Origin: Betaproteobacteria bacterium
GTDB lineage: Bacteria > Pseudomonadota > Gammaproteobacteria > Burkholderiales > Ferrovaceae
Assembly: GCA_028868905.1 (NCBI GenBank)
Contig: JAGWTQ010000004.1
Span: forward strand, 1 to 47,300
Length of the DNA stretch: 47,300 nt
Direction of reading: 5' to 3'
Shown: piece after piece, positions 37,517 to 47,300 of the stretch
Layout: the number at the start of each line of letters is the position of its first letter
How positions within the stretch are numbered: position 1 is the first letter of the stretch
Position numbers and translations under genes: made by a program
Notes under the pieces: generated by a model
What the model saw: the letters and a program-made list of their open reading frames with translations, nothing else
The model's database searches: none
Told to the model about the DNA's origin: nothing

Positions 37517-39472
37517 TTGTCTTTTCTTTCCGCGTCCGCCCGTTGCGCTGCGGCGGCGCTGCTGCTTGCATGCAGCCTCGTTGCGCGGCCCTCTGAATCG
37601 CCCGACCAGGCCCTGCTGGCCGCGCACCAGGCCTGGAGCGCGCGCGACCTGGCCGCCCTCACCCGCCATGCCCAGCAACTGGCGGACGATCCGCTCGCCG
37701 ACTATGTGCAGTACTGGCTGCTGGACCTTCGCCTGGGGCAGCCCGGCCCGGTGCCAAACGCCGACATCCAGGCCTTTTTCACCCGCTTTCCGTACAGCCC
37801 CCTGGCCGACCCCCTGCGCGTGAGCTGGCTCAAGGCCCTGGCCCGCAGCGACGACTGGACCACCTTTGCCGCCCAGGTCACCCCGCACGCCCTGGAAGAC
37901 CCGGAAGTGGCCTGCGACAACCTGCAGGAACGGATGCGCCGCCAGGACATTTCAGCCGTGCACGATGCACGCATCCTGTGGTTCAGTCCCAAGTCCCAGC
38001 CCGACAGCTGCGACCCGGTGTTCCGGCTGCTGGCCGCCGAAAACCTGATTACGCGGGACGACGTCTGGTCAACCCTGCGCCGGGCGCTCGGCAGCAACAA
38101 CCTGCCGCTCGCCCGCTACATCAACAGTTTCCTGCCGCCCCTGCAAGGCTTGAGCGAAGACGCGCTCACCCAGGCCTACACCCAGCCCGGCGCTTTCCTC
38201 GACACCTGGGACGCTGGCGGCGACAGCCGTCCGGCGCGCGAACTGGCCCTGTTTGCCCTGAGCCAGCTCGCCGCACGCGATCCGCAACAGGCGGCGGACA
38301 TCTGGCTGCGCCTGTCCTCCCGCTTCAGCAGCCCCGAGCGGGCCTACGGCTGGCTGCAGGTGGCGTGGCAGGGCGCCATGGCCCAGCATCCGAACGCGCT
38401 GGCCTGGTTTGGTCATGCCGGCGAACTGACGGACGACCGCATGCGCGCCTGGCGCACCCGCGCAGCCCTGCGCCAGGGCAACTGGGACGAGGTGCTGCAT
38501 ACCATCAACGGCATGTCGCCCGGAGAAGCCTCGCGCGCCGCATGGCGCTACTGGAAAGGACGCGCCCTGCAGGCCCTGGGTCGGAGCGCGGAAGCGCAGG
38601 CCCAATGGAAACCGCTGTCCCAGGAATCGAATTACTACGGCCTGCTCGCACTGGAAGAACTGGGCGGACAACTCACGCTGCCGCCCGAGCCGACGCCGCT
38701 CATGCCCGATGAAATCGACGCCCTGCGCCCGCAACTGGCCCGCGCCCTGCGCCTGCACGGCCTGGGCCTGGTTCCCGAATCCCAGTTCGAATGGAATGCC
38801 GTCAACCGCCCCCTGTCGCCGCGCCAGCGCCTGGTCCTGTCGGCCCTGGCCTCACAGGTGCAGTGGTACGACCGCTCCATCTACAGCATTGAACGGGCGG
38901 GCGACCAGCAGGACCTGGCACTGCGCTTTCCGCTGGCATTCGAAGAGACGGTGCGCCAGCAGGCCCGGCAAAACCACCTGGACGAAGCCTGGGTATTCGG
39001 GCTGGTGCGCCAGGAAAGCTATTTCGCCCCCCAGGCGCGTTCCCGCACCGGCGCCATGGGACTGATGCAGCTCATGCCCGCCACGGCGCGCTGGGTGGCC
39101 AAACGCATTCCGTTGCATCATTTCCAGTGGGCCAAATCCACCCAGGTGGACACCAACCTGCAGCTCGGCACGTTCTACCTGCACCACCTGCTCAACCGTC
39201 TGGGCCATCCGATCCTGGCCACGGCCGGCTACAACGCAGGACCCAACCGGGTGCTGCGCTGGGTGACCGGCAATCCCCAGGAAGCGGCCGTGTTCATCGA
39301 ATCCATCCCCGTCAGCGAAACCCGGGGCTACGTGGAACACGTGATGTTCAACGCCACGGTCTATGCCCTGCGCCTGGGCCAGTCCCCGCAATCCCTGCAC
39401 CAGCGCCTGGGCACGATTCCCGGCATGAAACCGGCGCACAACGGCGAACCGGACCCGGCTGCGGCACCATGA
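37517..39472 (+). CDS. slt: Soluble lytic murein transglycosylase (Slt70-like)
   Basis: Slt cleaves peptidoglycan glycan strands in the periplasm, forming 1,6-anhydro ends. The start is TTG with GGAG upstream. A signal peptide follows ([20 protein letters not shown]); its Cys could make it a lipoprotein. A long alpha-superhelical region (about 30-450) precedes the catalytic domain, with Glu about 500 in [14 protein letters not shown], then [13 protein letters not shown] and [13 protein letters not shown]. The 651-residue length matches Slt70. The stop overlaps cca by 4 bases. Confidence 0.96.
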   Translation: MSFLSASARCAAAALLLACSLVARPSESPDQALLAAHQAWSARDLAALTRHAQQLADDPLADYVQYWLLDLRLGQPGPVPNADIQAFFTRFPYSPLADPLRVSWLKALARSDDWTTFAAQVTPHALEDPEVACDNLQERMRRQDISAVHDARILWFSPKSQPDSCDPVFRLLAAENLITRDDVWSTLRRALGSNNLPLARYINSFLPPLQGLSEDALTQAYTQPGAFLDTWDAGGDSRPARELALFALSQLAARDPQQAADIWLRLSSRFSSPERAYGWLQVAWQGAMAQHPNALAWFGHAGELTDDRMRAWRTRAALRQGNWDEVLHTINGMSPGEASRAAWRYWKGRALQALGRSAEAQAQWKPLSQESNYYGLLALEELGGQLTLPPEPTPLMPDEIDALRPQLARALRLHGLGLVPESQFEWNAVNRPLSPRQRLVLSALASQVQWYDRSIYSIERAGDQQDLALRFPLAFEETVRQQARQNHLDEAWVFGLVRQESYFAPQARSRTGAMGLMQLMPATARWVAKRIPLHHFQWAKSTQVDTNLQLGTFYLHHLLNRLGHPILATAGYNAGPNRVLRWVTGNPQEAAVFIESIPVSETRGYVEHVMFNATVYALRLGQSPQSLHQRLGTIPGMKPAHNGEPDPAAAP

Positions 39473-40614
39473 AAACCTACGCGGTAGGAGGTGCCGTGCG
39501 CGACGAACTGCTGGGCCTGCCCGTGCAGGACCGCGACTGGGTGGTGGTGGGCGCCACGCCGGAAGAGCTGACGGCACAGGGGTTTCGGCCCGTGGGCCGG
39601 GACTTCCCGGTGTTCCTGCACCCGGTCACCCACGAGGAATACGCACTGGCGCGCACGGAACGCAAAAGCGGGCCGGGATACAAGGGGTTTGTGGTGCATG
39701 CAAGCCCGGACGTCACGCTGGAACAGGATCTGCAGCGGCGCGACCTCACCATCAACGCCATGGCGCGCGATGGCGACGGCCGGTTGATCGACCCGTTTGG
39801 CGGCGGCGCCGACCTGGAGCGGCGACTGCTGCGCCACGTGAGCGAGGCCTTTGCCGAAGACCCCGTGCGCATCCTGCGCGTGGCGCGTTTCGCCGCCCGC
39901 TTCAAGGGGCGCTTCGGTTTTCGCGTCGCCCCCGAAACCCTGCTCCTGATGCAGCGCATGGTGGAGGCCGGGGAAGCGGACGCGCTGGTGCCCGAACGGG
40001 TATGGACCGAACTGGCGCGCGGGCTGGACGAACCCACCCCCTCGGAACTGTTCCGCATCCTGGATGAATGCGGCGCCCTGCCGCGCGTGCTGCCGGAAAT
40101 CGCCGCCATCTGGCAGGAAACCGGCGCTCAGGCTGCTGCCGCCGTGGACCTGGCTGCCGCGCGCGGTCACCCGGGGGACGTGCGTTTTGCCGCCTGGGCC
40201 GCCGCCTTGCTGGGCGAGACCCCGGATGGCGGGCGCGCAGCCCTGACGCAGCTGGGCCAGCGACTGCGCCTGCCGGCCGACGTGCGGGACCTGGCCCTGC
40301 TGGCCGCCACCCTCGCGCGCCCCCTGGCCTTGCGCCGCCGCTGCGATCCGGAAGGGCTGCTCGACCTGATCGAACGTGCCGACGGCCTGCGCCGCCCGCA
40401 GCGCTTCGAAGCCCTGCTGGCCGCCTGCGCCTGCCGTGAAGCCGCACGCGGCCTGGCGACCGAAACTGGAGAAGATCCTCTGCTGCGAGCCCTGTCCGCG
40501 GCTGCCGCGGTTCCCGCCGGCGCGATCGCTCAGGCTGCTCCCGACCCCGCCGAAATCCCCGCGCGCCTGCGGGCTGCCCGCCTGCAAGCCATCCGCGCTT
40601 CAGCCAGCCAGTGA
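39469..40614 (+). CDS. cca: CCA-adding tRNA nucleotidyltransferase with degenerate HD domain
   Basis: Cca adds or repairs the CCA end of tRNAs. The ATG overlaps the slt stop (ATGA), giving 381 residues; the track extension into slt is rejected. The nucleotidyltransferase core is intact: [13 protein letters not shown], catalytic D21/D23 in [28 protein letters not shown] and [13 protein letters not shown]. The C-terminal half aligns with the HD domain of long Cca enzymes. Where E. coli has VRFATLCHDLGKG it reads [13 protein letters not shown], so the metal ligands seem lost. Phosphatase and phosphodiesterase activities are then unlikely. It converges on and overlaps the midA-like gene by 15 bases. 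Confidence 0.95.
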   Translation: MKTYAVGGAVRDELLGLPVQDRDWVVVGATPEELTAQGFRPVGRDFPVFLHPVTHEEYALARTERKSGPGYKGFVVHASPDVTLEQDLQRRDLTINAMARDGDGRLIDPFGGGADLERRLLRHVSEAFAEDPVRILRVARFAARFKGRFGFRVAPETLLLMQRMVEAGEADALVPERVWTELARGLDEPTPSELFRILDECGALPRVLPEIAAIWQETGAQAAAAVDLAAARGHPGDVRFAAWAAALLGETPDGGRAALTQLGQRLRLPADVRDLALLAATLARPLALRRRCDPEGLLDLIERADGLRRPQRFEALLAACACREAARGLATETGEDPLLRALSAAAAVPAGAIAQAAPDPAEIPARLRAARLQAIRASASQ

Positions 40615-41760
40615 CGCAGGGAGCGGCTCGCGCCCCGCGCCGGGACGGAGCACCAGCACCTTGAACAGTTCCCCCATTTCCGCCGGACTCAGCAGCTTGT
40701 GCACGGCCGCCGCCGCAGGCAGGTAACGGCCCGCATCCTCGGGCGGCAGACGCCCCAGCGCTTCCACGATGCCTTCCTCAATCAGCCAGGACGCCATGGA
40801 GTCGTAGGTTTCCACCTCCAGCCCGGCTCCGGCCGCCGCCTGCGCCACCGCCGTGAAATCCACGTGGGCGGTGATGTCCTGCAAGCCGGGAAACACCAGG
40901 GGGTCGGGGTGGGCGTGGTGACGGATGTGGCACATGAGGGTGCCGCCCGCGCGCTGCGGGTGGTAATACTCGCGCGCCGGAAACCCGTAATCGATGAACC
41001 AGGCACGACCGGCGCGCAGGCTCTGCCCCACGGTCGCCACCAGATCGGCCGCCGCCAGGCCGATTTCGGTGTCGTACGGCACGGGCCAGCTGGCCGGATC
41101 GGGCAGCCGTTCACGCAGGCGCGGATTGTCCAGCGGCCGTTCGGCAGGAACCCAGCGCCCGCCTTCAAGCGCCACGCCGATTTCCACCCAGCCCTGTGCG
41201 CCGCGCCAGCCCACGCGATGCACCGGCAGGGCATCGAGCACTTCGTTGGCCACCAGGGCGCCGCAAAAGGATTCCGGCCAGTGCTCGCACCATTGCACGC
41301 GCGCCCGCACGCGCTCCGGCAAGGAAGCCAGCGTGGCCTCCTGGCGTGCCCGCAAGTCAGGACTCACTTCCAGGATCCGGTAGCGTTCCGGCAGCAGGTT
41401 CCGCTCGGCCAGGGCCAGCAGCAGGTCGTACGCCAACCGTCCGGTGCCCGCCCCGAGTTCCAGCACTTCCGGCCGTTCGGCGTGCAGGGCGGCGAGCGTG
41501 TCCGCCACCGGGCGCGCCAGCGTGCGCGCAAACAGCGGCGTCATTTCCGGCGCCGTGACGAAATCGCCGGCGGCACCCAGCTTGACCGCTCCCGCGCTGT
41601 AATAGCCCAACCCGGGCGCATACAGGGCCAGCGACATGAATTCCGCGAAATCGATCCAGCCGCCCGCCGCGTGGATGGCCTGGTCGATGACCGCCCGCAG
41701 GCGGTCGCTGTGAGCCTGCGCTTCGGGGTCCGGCAACAGGGAGTGCGGTAAAATGGCCAT
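40600..41760 (-). CDS. MidA/NDUFAF7-family SAM-dependent methyltransferase
   Basis: This class I methyltransferase belongs to the DUF185/MidA family. The SAM motif is [17 protein letters not shown], preceded by [16 protein letters not shown] and followed by [13 protein letters not shown] and [21 protein letters not shown]. The N-terminus [20 protein letters not shown] is also typical. The eukaryotic homologue NDUFAF7 dimethylates an arginine of the NuoD-type subunit during complex I assembly; the bacterial substrate is not established. I use the ATG with GGAAG upstream (386 residues). It is divergent from ttcA. Confidence 0.88.
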   Translation of the reverse strand: MAILPHSLLPDPEAQAHSDRLRAVIDQAIHAAGGWIDFAEFMSLALYAPGLGYYSAGAVKLGAAGDFVTAPEMTPLFARTLARPVADTLAALHAERPEVLELGAGTGRLAYDLLLALAERNLLPERYRILEVSPDLRARQEATLASLPERVRARVQWCEHWPESFCGALVANEVLDALPVHRVGWRGAQGWVEIGVALEGGRWVPAERPLDNPRLRERLPDPASWPVPYDTEIGLAAADLVATVGQSLRAGRAWFIDYGFPAREYYHPQRAGGTLMCHIRHHAHPDPLVFPGLQDITAHVDFTAVAQAAAGAGLEVETYDSMASWLIEEGIVEALGRLPPEDAGRYLPAAAAVHKLLSPAEMGELFKVLVLRPGAGREPLPASLAG

Positions 41761-41789
41761 CTTCCAATCGAGTCGGCTGTGAAACCGCC

Positions 41790-42719
41790 ATGTTAACCGC
41801 ACCCGAGGCGCCGTCCTCAACTTTCATTCGCCTGCAGGAACGCCTGCGCAGTTCTGTGGCGCGCGCCATCACCGACTACGGCATGATCGGCGAGGGCGAC
41901 ACCGTCATGGTGTGCCTGAGCGGCGGCAAGGACTCCCATGCCCTGCTCACCCTGCTCATGGACCTGCGGCGGCGCGCGCCCGTGGACTTCCGGCTGATCG
42001 CCGTCAACCTGGACCAGAAGCAGCCGGGGTTTCCCGAACAGGTGCTGCCCGAATACCTGGAAGCGCTGGGTGTGGAATACCGCATCGTGGAAGCGGACAC
42101 CTATTCCATCGTGCGCGAAAAAATCCCGGCGGGCAAAACCACCTGTTCACTCTGTTCGCGCCTGCGGCGCGGCGTGCTGTACCGCACGGCCAAGGCGCTC
42201 GGCGCCAACAAGATCGCGCTCGGGCACCACCGCGACGACATCGTGGAAACCTTTTTCCTGAACCTGTTCCACGGCGGACGGCTGAAAGCCATGCCGCCCA
42301 AGCTGGTGACCGACGACGGGCACCACGTGGTCATCCGCCCGCTCGCCTACTGTGCCGAAAAGGATCTGGCGCGCTATGCCCGCCACATGGCCTATCCCAT
42401 CATCCCCTGCGACCTGTGCGGCTCGCAGGAAAACCTGCAGCGACAGGCCGTCAAGAACTGGCTGCAGACCGAGGAGCGCGCCCACCCCGGCCGCGTGGAC
42501 AACATTTTCCTGGGCCTGCAGTCGGTCACCCCCTCCCACCTGGCGGACACCGCGCTGTACGACTTTGCCGGCCTGCAGCCCAGCCACCACCCCGAACCCG
42601 ACGGCGACCGCCTGTTCGACCCCGAGCCAGAAGAACGGGGGGCTCTGCGCCTGGCCCGCATGGAGGGCGCCCGCGTGCATTTCGTGAAGGCCGGGAACTC
42701 TGATAAAATGCAGGATTAG
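41790..42719 (+). CDS. ttcA: tRNA 2-thiocytidine biosynthesis protein TtcA
   Basis: TtcA thiolates cytidine 32 of certain tRNAs using ATP and an iron-sulfur cluster. The PP-loop is [12 protein letters not shown] (about 42-53). Cysteine motifs [10 protein letters not shown] and [12 protein letters not shown] supply cluster ligands, and [16 protein letters not shown] is conserved. The 309-residue product has a normal N-terminus. Its ATG lies 29 bases from the divergent midA-like start, so the two promoters must overlap the opposing genes. Confidence 0.97.
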   Translation: MLTAPEAPSSTFIRLQERLRSSVARAITDYGMIGEGDTVMVCLSGGKDSHALLTLLMDLRRRAPVDFRLIAVNLDQKQPGFPEQVLPEYLEALGVEYRIVEADTYSIVREKIPAGKTTCSLCSRLRRGVLYRTAKALGANKIALGHHRDDIVETFFLNLFHGGRLKAMPPKLVTDDGHHVVIRPLAYCAEKDLARYARHMAYPIIPCDLCGSQENLQRQAVKNWLQTEERAHPGRVDNIFLGLQSVTPSHLADTALYDFAGLQPSHHPEPDGDRLFDPEPEERGALRLARMEGARVHFVKAGNSDKMQD

Positions 42720-42735
42720 TTTCGAGAGCTGCGCC

Positions 42736-43983
42736 ATGACTTCAACGATCAAGCATCTGCCGCCCAAGAAAATCAATTCCTTCTATCCGCCCCAGCGCAC
42801 CCTGATGGGTCCCGGCCCGTCCGAGATCACGCCGCGCGTGCTGGCGGCCATGTCCCTGCCCTGCATCGGCTACCTCGATCCGGTGTTCGTGGACATGATG
42901 GACGAACTCAAGACGCTGCTGCGCTACGCGTACCAGACGGACAACCAGCTCACCTTCCCGGCCTCGGGCCCGGGCTCCGTGGGCATGGAAATGTGCTTCG
43001 TGAACATGGTCAACCCGGGCGACAAGGTCATCGTGTGCCGCAACGGCGTGTTCGGCGGGCGCATGATCGAAAACGTGGAACGCTGCGGCGGCACCCCCAT
43101 CGTCATCGAAGACACCTGGGGCGAGCCGGTGGATCCCAACAAACTGGAGGAAACGCTGCGCCAGCACCCGGACACCAAAGTGGTGGCCTTTGTGCAGGCG
43201 GAAACTTCCACGGGCTGCATGTCCGATGCCAAGACCCTGGTGGAAATCGCGCACCGCCACGACGCCCTCACCATCGTGGACGCCGTCACGCAGCTGGGCG
43301 GCGCTCCCCTGTTCGTGGACGAATGGGGCATCGACGCCATCTACTCGGGCAGCCAGAAATGCCTGTCCTGCACGCCGGGCCTGTCACCCGTCTCCTTCAG
43401 CGACCGCGTGGTGGCACTGGTGCGCAACCGCAAGGAACGCTGCCGCAGCTGGTTCATGGACCTCGACCTGGTGCTGGGCTACTGGGGCAGCACCAACCGC
43501 ACGTACCATCACACCGCCCCCATCAACGGCCTGTTCGCCCTGCACGAAGCGCTCCTGCTGCTGCGCGAGGAAGGCCTGGAAAACGCCTGGGCCCGACACA
43601 CGCGCCATTACCTGGCACTCAAGGCGGGACTGGAAGCCATGGGGCTGGAATACCTGGTGAAGGAAGAGCATCGCCTGCCGCAGCTCAATGCCGTCAAGGT
43701 GCCGGAAGGCATCGACGAAGCGAAGGTGCGCAAGGCCCTGCTGGAAGAATTCAACCTGGAAATCGGCGCCGGTCTGGGGCCGCTTGCCGGCAAGATCTGG
43801 CGTTTCGGCCTGATGGGGTATTCCGCCAAGTCGGAAAACGTCATGCTGTGCCTGTCGGCGCTGGGTTCCGTGCTGATGGACCTGGGCTACCCCGTCAAGC
43901 TGGGCTACGCCGAAGCGGCCGCGCACCAGTCCTACGCCGAGCAGCACGCCCAGGCCGCCCGCCAGAAAATCAAGGTCGCCTGA
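42736..43983 (+). CDS. Class V aminotransferase, alanine/serine-glyoxylate type
   Basis: A PLP enzyme of the AGXT-like group, 415 residues. LMGPGPSEITPRVL near the N-terminus, SGPGSVGMEMCFVN, AETSTGCMSDAK, VDAVTQLGGAPLFVDEWG and the PLP lysine in YSGSQKCLSC (about K208) define the family. YHHTAPINGLFALHEAL and GLGPLAGKIWRFGLMG support an alanine- or serine-glyoxylate aminotransferase, which turns glyoxylate into glycine. Ureidoglycine-glyoxylate transaminase is an alternative. It follows ttcA by 16 bases with GAGAG before the ATG, and is probably co-transcribed with it. Confidence 0.88.
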   Translation: MTSTIKHLPPKKINSFYPPQRTLMGPGPSEITPRVLAAMSLPCIGYLDPVFVDMMDELKTLLRYAYQTDNQLTFPASGPGSVGMEMCFVNMVNPGDKVIVCRNGVFGGRMIENVERCGGTPIVIEDTWGEPVDPNKLEETLRQHPDTKVVAFVQAETSTGCMSDAKTLVEIAHRHDALTIVDAVTQLGGAPLFVDEWGIDAIYSGSQKCLSCTPGLSPVSFSDRVVALVRNRKERCRSWFMDLDLVLGYWGSTNRTYHHTAPINGLFALHEALLLLREEGLENAWARHTRHYLALKAGLEAMGLEYLVKEEHRLPQLNAVKVPEGIDEAKVRKALLEEFNLEIGAGLGPLAGKIWRFGLMGYSAKSENVMLCLSALGSVLMDLGYPVKLGYAEAAAHQSYAEQHAQAARQKIKVA

Positions 43984-44007
43984 CCGCCCCGGCTGTCCGG
44001 GCGCGGG

Positions 44008-44862
44008 TCAGCGCTCGGACAGATGCAACCGGTCCCAGATCACGCTGGTGAGGCCGGCCGAATTCATGGTGTAGAAATGCAGGCCGGGGGCTCCGGCCGA
44101 CAACAGCCGGTCGCACAGCTGGGTCACCACGTCCAGCCCGAAAGCCTTGATGGACGCCGTGTCGTCACCATACCCCTGCATTTTCAGGCGGATCCAGCGC
44201 GGAATTTCGGCGCCGCAGGCGTCGGAAAACCGGCTCAGCTGCGAAAAATTGCCGATGGGCATGATGCCCGGCACGATCGGCAGGTCCAGTCCCGCTGCCT
44301 CGCATTCGTCCACGAAGCTGAAATAGGCGTCCGCATTGTAGAAATACTGCGTGATGGCCGCATTGGCGCCGGCTTCCACCTTGCGTTTGAAATGCTGGAC
44401 ATTCTCCTGGGCCGAGCGGGCCTGGGGATGCACTTCGGGATAAGCCGCCACTTCGATGTAGAAATGGTCGCCGGTCTGTTCCCGGATGAAAGCCACCAGC
44501 TCGTTGGCAAAGCGGAAGTCCCCACCCCCGAACGTTCCCGAAGGCAGGTCGCCGCGCAACGCCACCAGGTGGCGGATGCCGTGAGCCTGATACTGCCGCA
44601 GCACATCCGCCAGGCTATCCCGCGTGGCGCCGATGCAGGACAGGTGCGGCGCCGCTGGCAACCCTTCCTGCAGGATTTCCAGCACGGTTTCCAGGGTACG
44701 TTCGCGCGTGGTGCCGCCCGCCCCGTAGGTCACCGAAAAGAAGGCCGGATGCAGTTGTGCCAGCTGGCGCCGGGTGTGGCGCAGCTTCTCCGCGCCTTCC
44801 GGAGTCTTGGGCGGAAAAAATTCGAAACTGAAAACCTTGGGGTAACGCTGCTGGCTCTGCAA
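44008..44862 (-). CDS. metF: 5,10-methylenetetrahydrofolate reductase
   Basis: MetF reduces methylene-THF to methyl-THF, the methyl donor for methionine synthesis, using FAD. The N-terminus reads FSFEFFPPKTPEGAEKL. SVTYGAGGTTRERTLE, HLVALRGDLP, and ITQYFYNADAYFSFVDEC followed by PGIMPI are the usual TIM-barrel motifs. Length is 284 residues. The start appears to be TTG, 13 bases after the ahcY stop; no ATG lies before the conserved region. It completes metK-ahcY-metF, a coherent activated-methyl-cycle operon. Confidence 0.97.
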   Translation of the reverse strand: MQSQQRYPKVFSFEFFPPKTPEGAEKLRHTRRQLAQLHPAFFSVTYGAGGTTRERTLETVLEILQEGLPAAPHLSCIGATRDSLADVLRQYQAHGIRHLVALRGDLPSGTFGGGDFRFANELVAFIREQTGDHFYIEVAAYPEVHPQARSAQENVQHFKRKVEAGANAAITQYFYNADAYFSFVDECEAAGLDLPIVPGIMPIGNFSQLSRFSDACGAEIPRWIRLKMQGYGDDTASIKAFGLDVVTQLCDRLLSAGAPGLHFYTMNSAGLTSVIWDRLHLSER

Positions 44863-44875
44863 GATCGTGTCCCGC

Positions 44876-46189
<1,314 letters not shown>

Positions 46190-46199
46190 GAGGGACTCC

Positions 46200-47300
46200 T
46201 TAAATTTCAGCGCGCAGGGCTTCGACGCGGTCGCGCGCTTCCCAGGTGAATTCGGGCTCTTCCCGGCCGAAATGGCCGTAAGCAGCAGTCTTGCTGTAAA
46301 TCGGGCGCAGCAGATCGAGCGACTGGATGATGCCTTTCGGGCGCAGGTCGAAATGATGCTGCACCACCTCGGCCAGGCGCTCGTCCGACAGCTTGCCGGT
46401 GCCGAAGGTGTTCACCATCAGGCTGACCGGGCGGGCCACGCCGATGGCATAGGCCACCTGCACTTCGCAGCGGCTGGCCAGACCGGCCGCCACGATGTTC
46501 TTGGCCACATGGCGCATGGCATAGGCGGCGGAACGGTCCACCTTGGATGGGTCCTTGCCGGAAAACGCACCGCCGCCGTGGCGGGCGGCACCGCCGTAGG
46601 TGTCCACGATGATCTTGCGCCCCGTCAGGCCGCAGTCGCCCATGGGGCCGCCGATCACGAAACGTCCGGTGGGGTTGATCAGGTAGCGCGTGTCCTTCGT
46701 GAGCAAGGCGGCCGGAATCACCGGCTTGACGACTTCCTCGATGACCGCTTCCGACAGACGCTCGTGGGTCACGTCCGGGTCGTGCTGGGTGGACAGCACC
46801 ACGGTGTCGATGGAAACGACGCGGCCGTCCACGTAACGCACGCTGACCTGGGATTTGGCATCGGGGCGCAGGAACGGCAGGCGCCCGTCCTTGCGCAGCT
46901 CGGCCTGGCGCTGGACCAGCCGGTGGGCCAGGTGGATGGGCAGCGGCATGAGCGCATCGGTCTCATCGCAGGCATAACCGAACATCAGCCCCTGGTCGCC
47001 GGCCCCCTGGTCGAGGTCCAGCCCGCGCCCTTCGTCCACTCCCTGGGCGATGTCCGGGCTCTGCCGGTTGAGGGCTGTGAGCACGGCGCAGGTCTGGTAA
47101 TCGAAGCCGATTTCGGAACTGTTGTAACCGATGCGGCGCACCACGTCGCGGGCGATGTCGATGTAATTGATCTGGGCCTGCGTGGTGATTTCACCCGAAA
47201 TGACGATCAGTCCGGTGCTGGTGAGCGTCTCGCAGGCTACGCGCGCCTTGGGGTCCTGGGCTAGAATGGCGTCCAGCACTCCATCGGAAATCTGGTCGGC
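46200..47300 (-). CDS. metK: S-adenosylmethionine synthetase (partial, N-terminus off the edge)
   Basis: MetK makes S-adenosylmethionine from ATP and methionine. The gene enters from the right edge, so the first residues are missing; the visible part begins [20 protein letters not shown], extending upstream of the track start (366 codons visible). [16 protein letters not shown], the lysine-bearing [19 protein letters not shown] and FINPTGRF-like [13 protein letters not shown] are seen. It is followed by ahcY and metF on the same strand. Regulation upstream cannot be judged. Confidence 0.98.
   Translation of the reverse strand, partial: ADQISDGVLDAILAQDPKARVACETLTSTGLIVISGEITTQAQINYIDIARDVVRRIGYNSSEIGFDYQTCAVLTALNRQSPDIAQGVDEGRGLDLDQGAGDQGLMFGYACDETDALMPLPIHLAHRLVQRQAELRKDGRLPFLRPDAKSQVSVRYVDGRVVSIDTVVLSTQHDPDVTHERLSEAVIEEVVKPVIPAALLTKDTRYLINPTGRFVIGGPMGDCGLTGRKIIVDTYGGAARHGGGAFSGKDPSKVDRSAAYAMRHVAKNIVAAGLASRCEVQVAYAIGVARPVSLMVNTFGTGKLSDERLAEVVQHHFDLRPKGIIQSLDLLRPIYSKTAAYGHFGREEPEFTWEARDRVEALRAEI

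Noticed and set aside
43985-44003. Bidirectional terminator between the aminotransferase and metF
   Set aside because: A GC-rich stem with one bulge and CTGT loop is present in this convergent gap, but neither side has a T-run.
46190-46199. SAH or SAM riboswitch upstream of ahcY
   Set aside because: Such switches are common near ahcY in betaproteobacteria, but the metK-ahcY gap is only 10 bases. Any switch would be upstream of metK, outside the window.

Overview
The window is a dense, GC-rich stretch of bacterial core chromosome, almost certainly from a betaproteobacterium. The evidence is separate nuoC and nuoD genes, the tpiA-secG-tRNA-Leu-nuoA arrangement, the carA-carB-greA-yhbY-rlmE-ftsH-folP-glmM string, bamE divergent from fur, and the slt-cca pair. 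Protein sequences read like those of Nitrosomonadales/Rhodocyclales-type organisms, but I cannot fix the genus. No gene-free stretch exceeds about 170 bases. I see no mobile element, CRISPR array, prophage, rRNA or pseudogene.

Layout. (1) 1-11885, minus strand: tRNA-Leu(GAG) followed by the complex I operon nuoA-B-C-D-E-F-G-H-I-J-K-L-M (nuoM runs off the left edge), mostly with 4-bp overlaps. (2) 11930-16982, minus: a Pho box, then pstS-C-A-B (high-affinity phosphate import), followed with no visible break by tpiA and secG, which lead into the tRNA and nuo genes. (3) 16983-22672: a phosphate/polyphosphate neighbourhood: ppx and an OlsB-like acyltransferase on minus; ppk1, a CYTH-domain protein and a SixA-like phosphohistidine phosphatase on plus. 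(4) 22679-34154, minus: bamE-dapB-carA-carB-greA-yhbY-rlmE-ftsH-folP-glmM, covering outer-membrane assembly, lysine/cell-wall precursors, carbamoyl phosphate, transcript fidelity, ribosome maturation, membrane proteolysis, folate and amino-sugar synthesis. (5) 34220-36753: fur on plus, and sucC-sucD on minus with a strong terminator. (6) 36851-47300: a DUF2889 protein, slt-cca, a MidA/NDUFAF7-like methyltransferase, ttcA, an alanine-glyoxylate-type aminotransferase, and metK-ahcY-metF (activated methyl cycle; metK runs off the right edge).

How the parts relate. A near-consensus Pho box abuts the ppx stop codon and precedes pstS. The same neighbourhood holds polyphosphate synthesis (ppk1) and breakdown (ppx), a triphosphate-tunnel (CYTH) protein, and an acyltransferase of the family that starts phosphorus-free ornithine lipids. 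It reads as a phosphate-economy region. phoU, phoB and phoR, which often accompany pst, are not in the window. A MidA-like protein, whose eukaryotic homologue matures complex I, lies about 30 kb from nuo.

Honest assessment: this is mainly housekeeping DNA. I did not find a clearly undescribed system. The points most worth checking are the pst-to-nuo continuity, the Pho-box geometry, a probable CTG start on the CYTH gene, a Cca whose HD-domain ligands appear lost, and hairpins in the carA and folP leaders. Comparisons with named proteins such as those of E. coli are from memory, not from a search.
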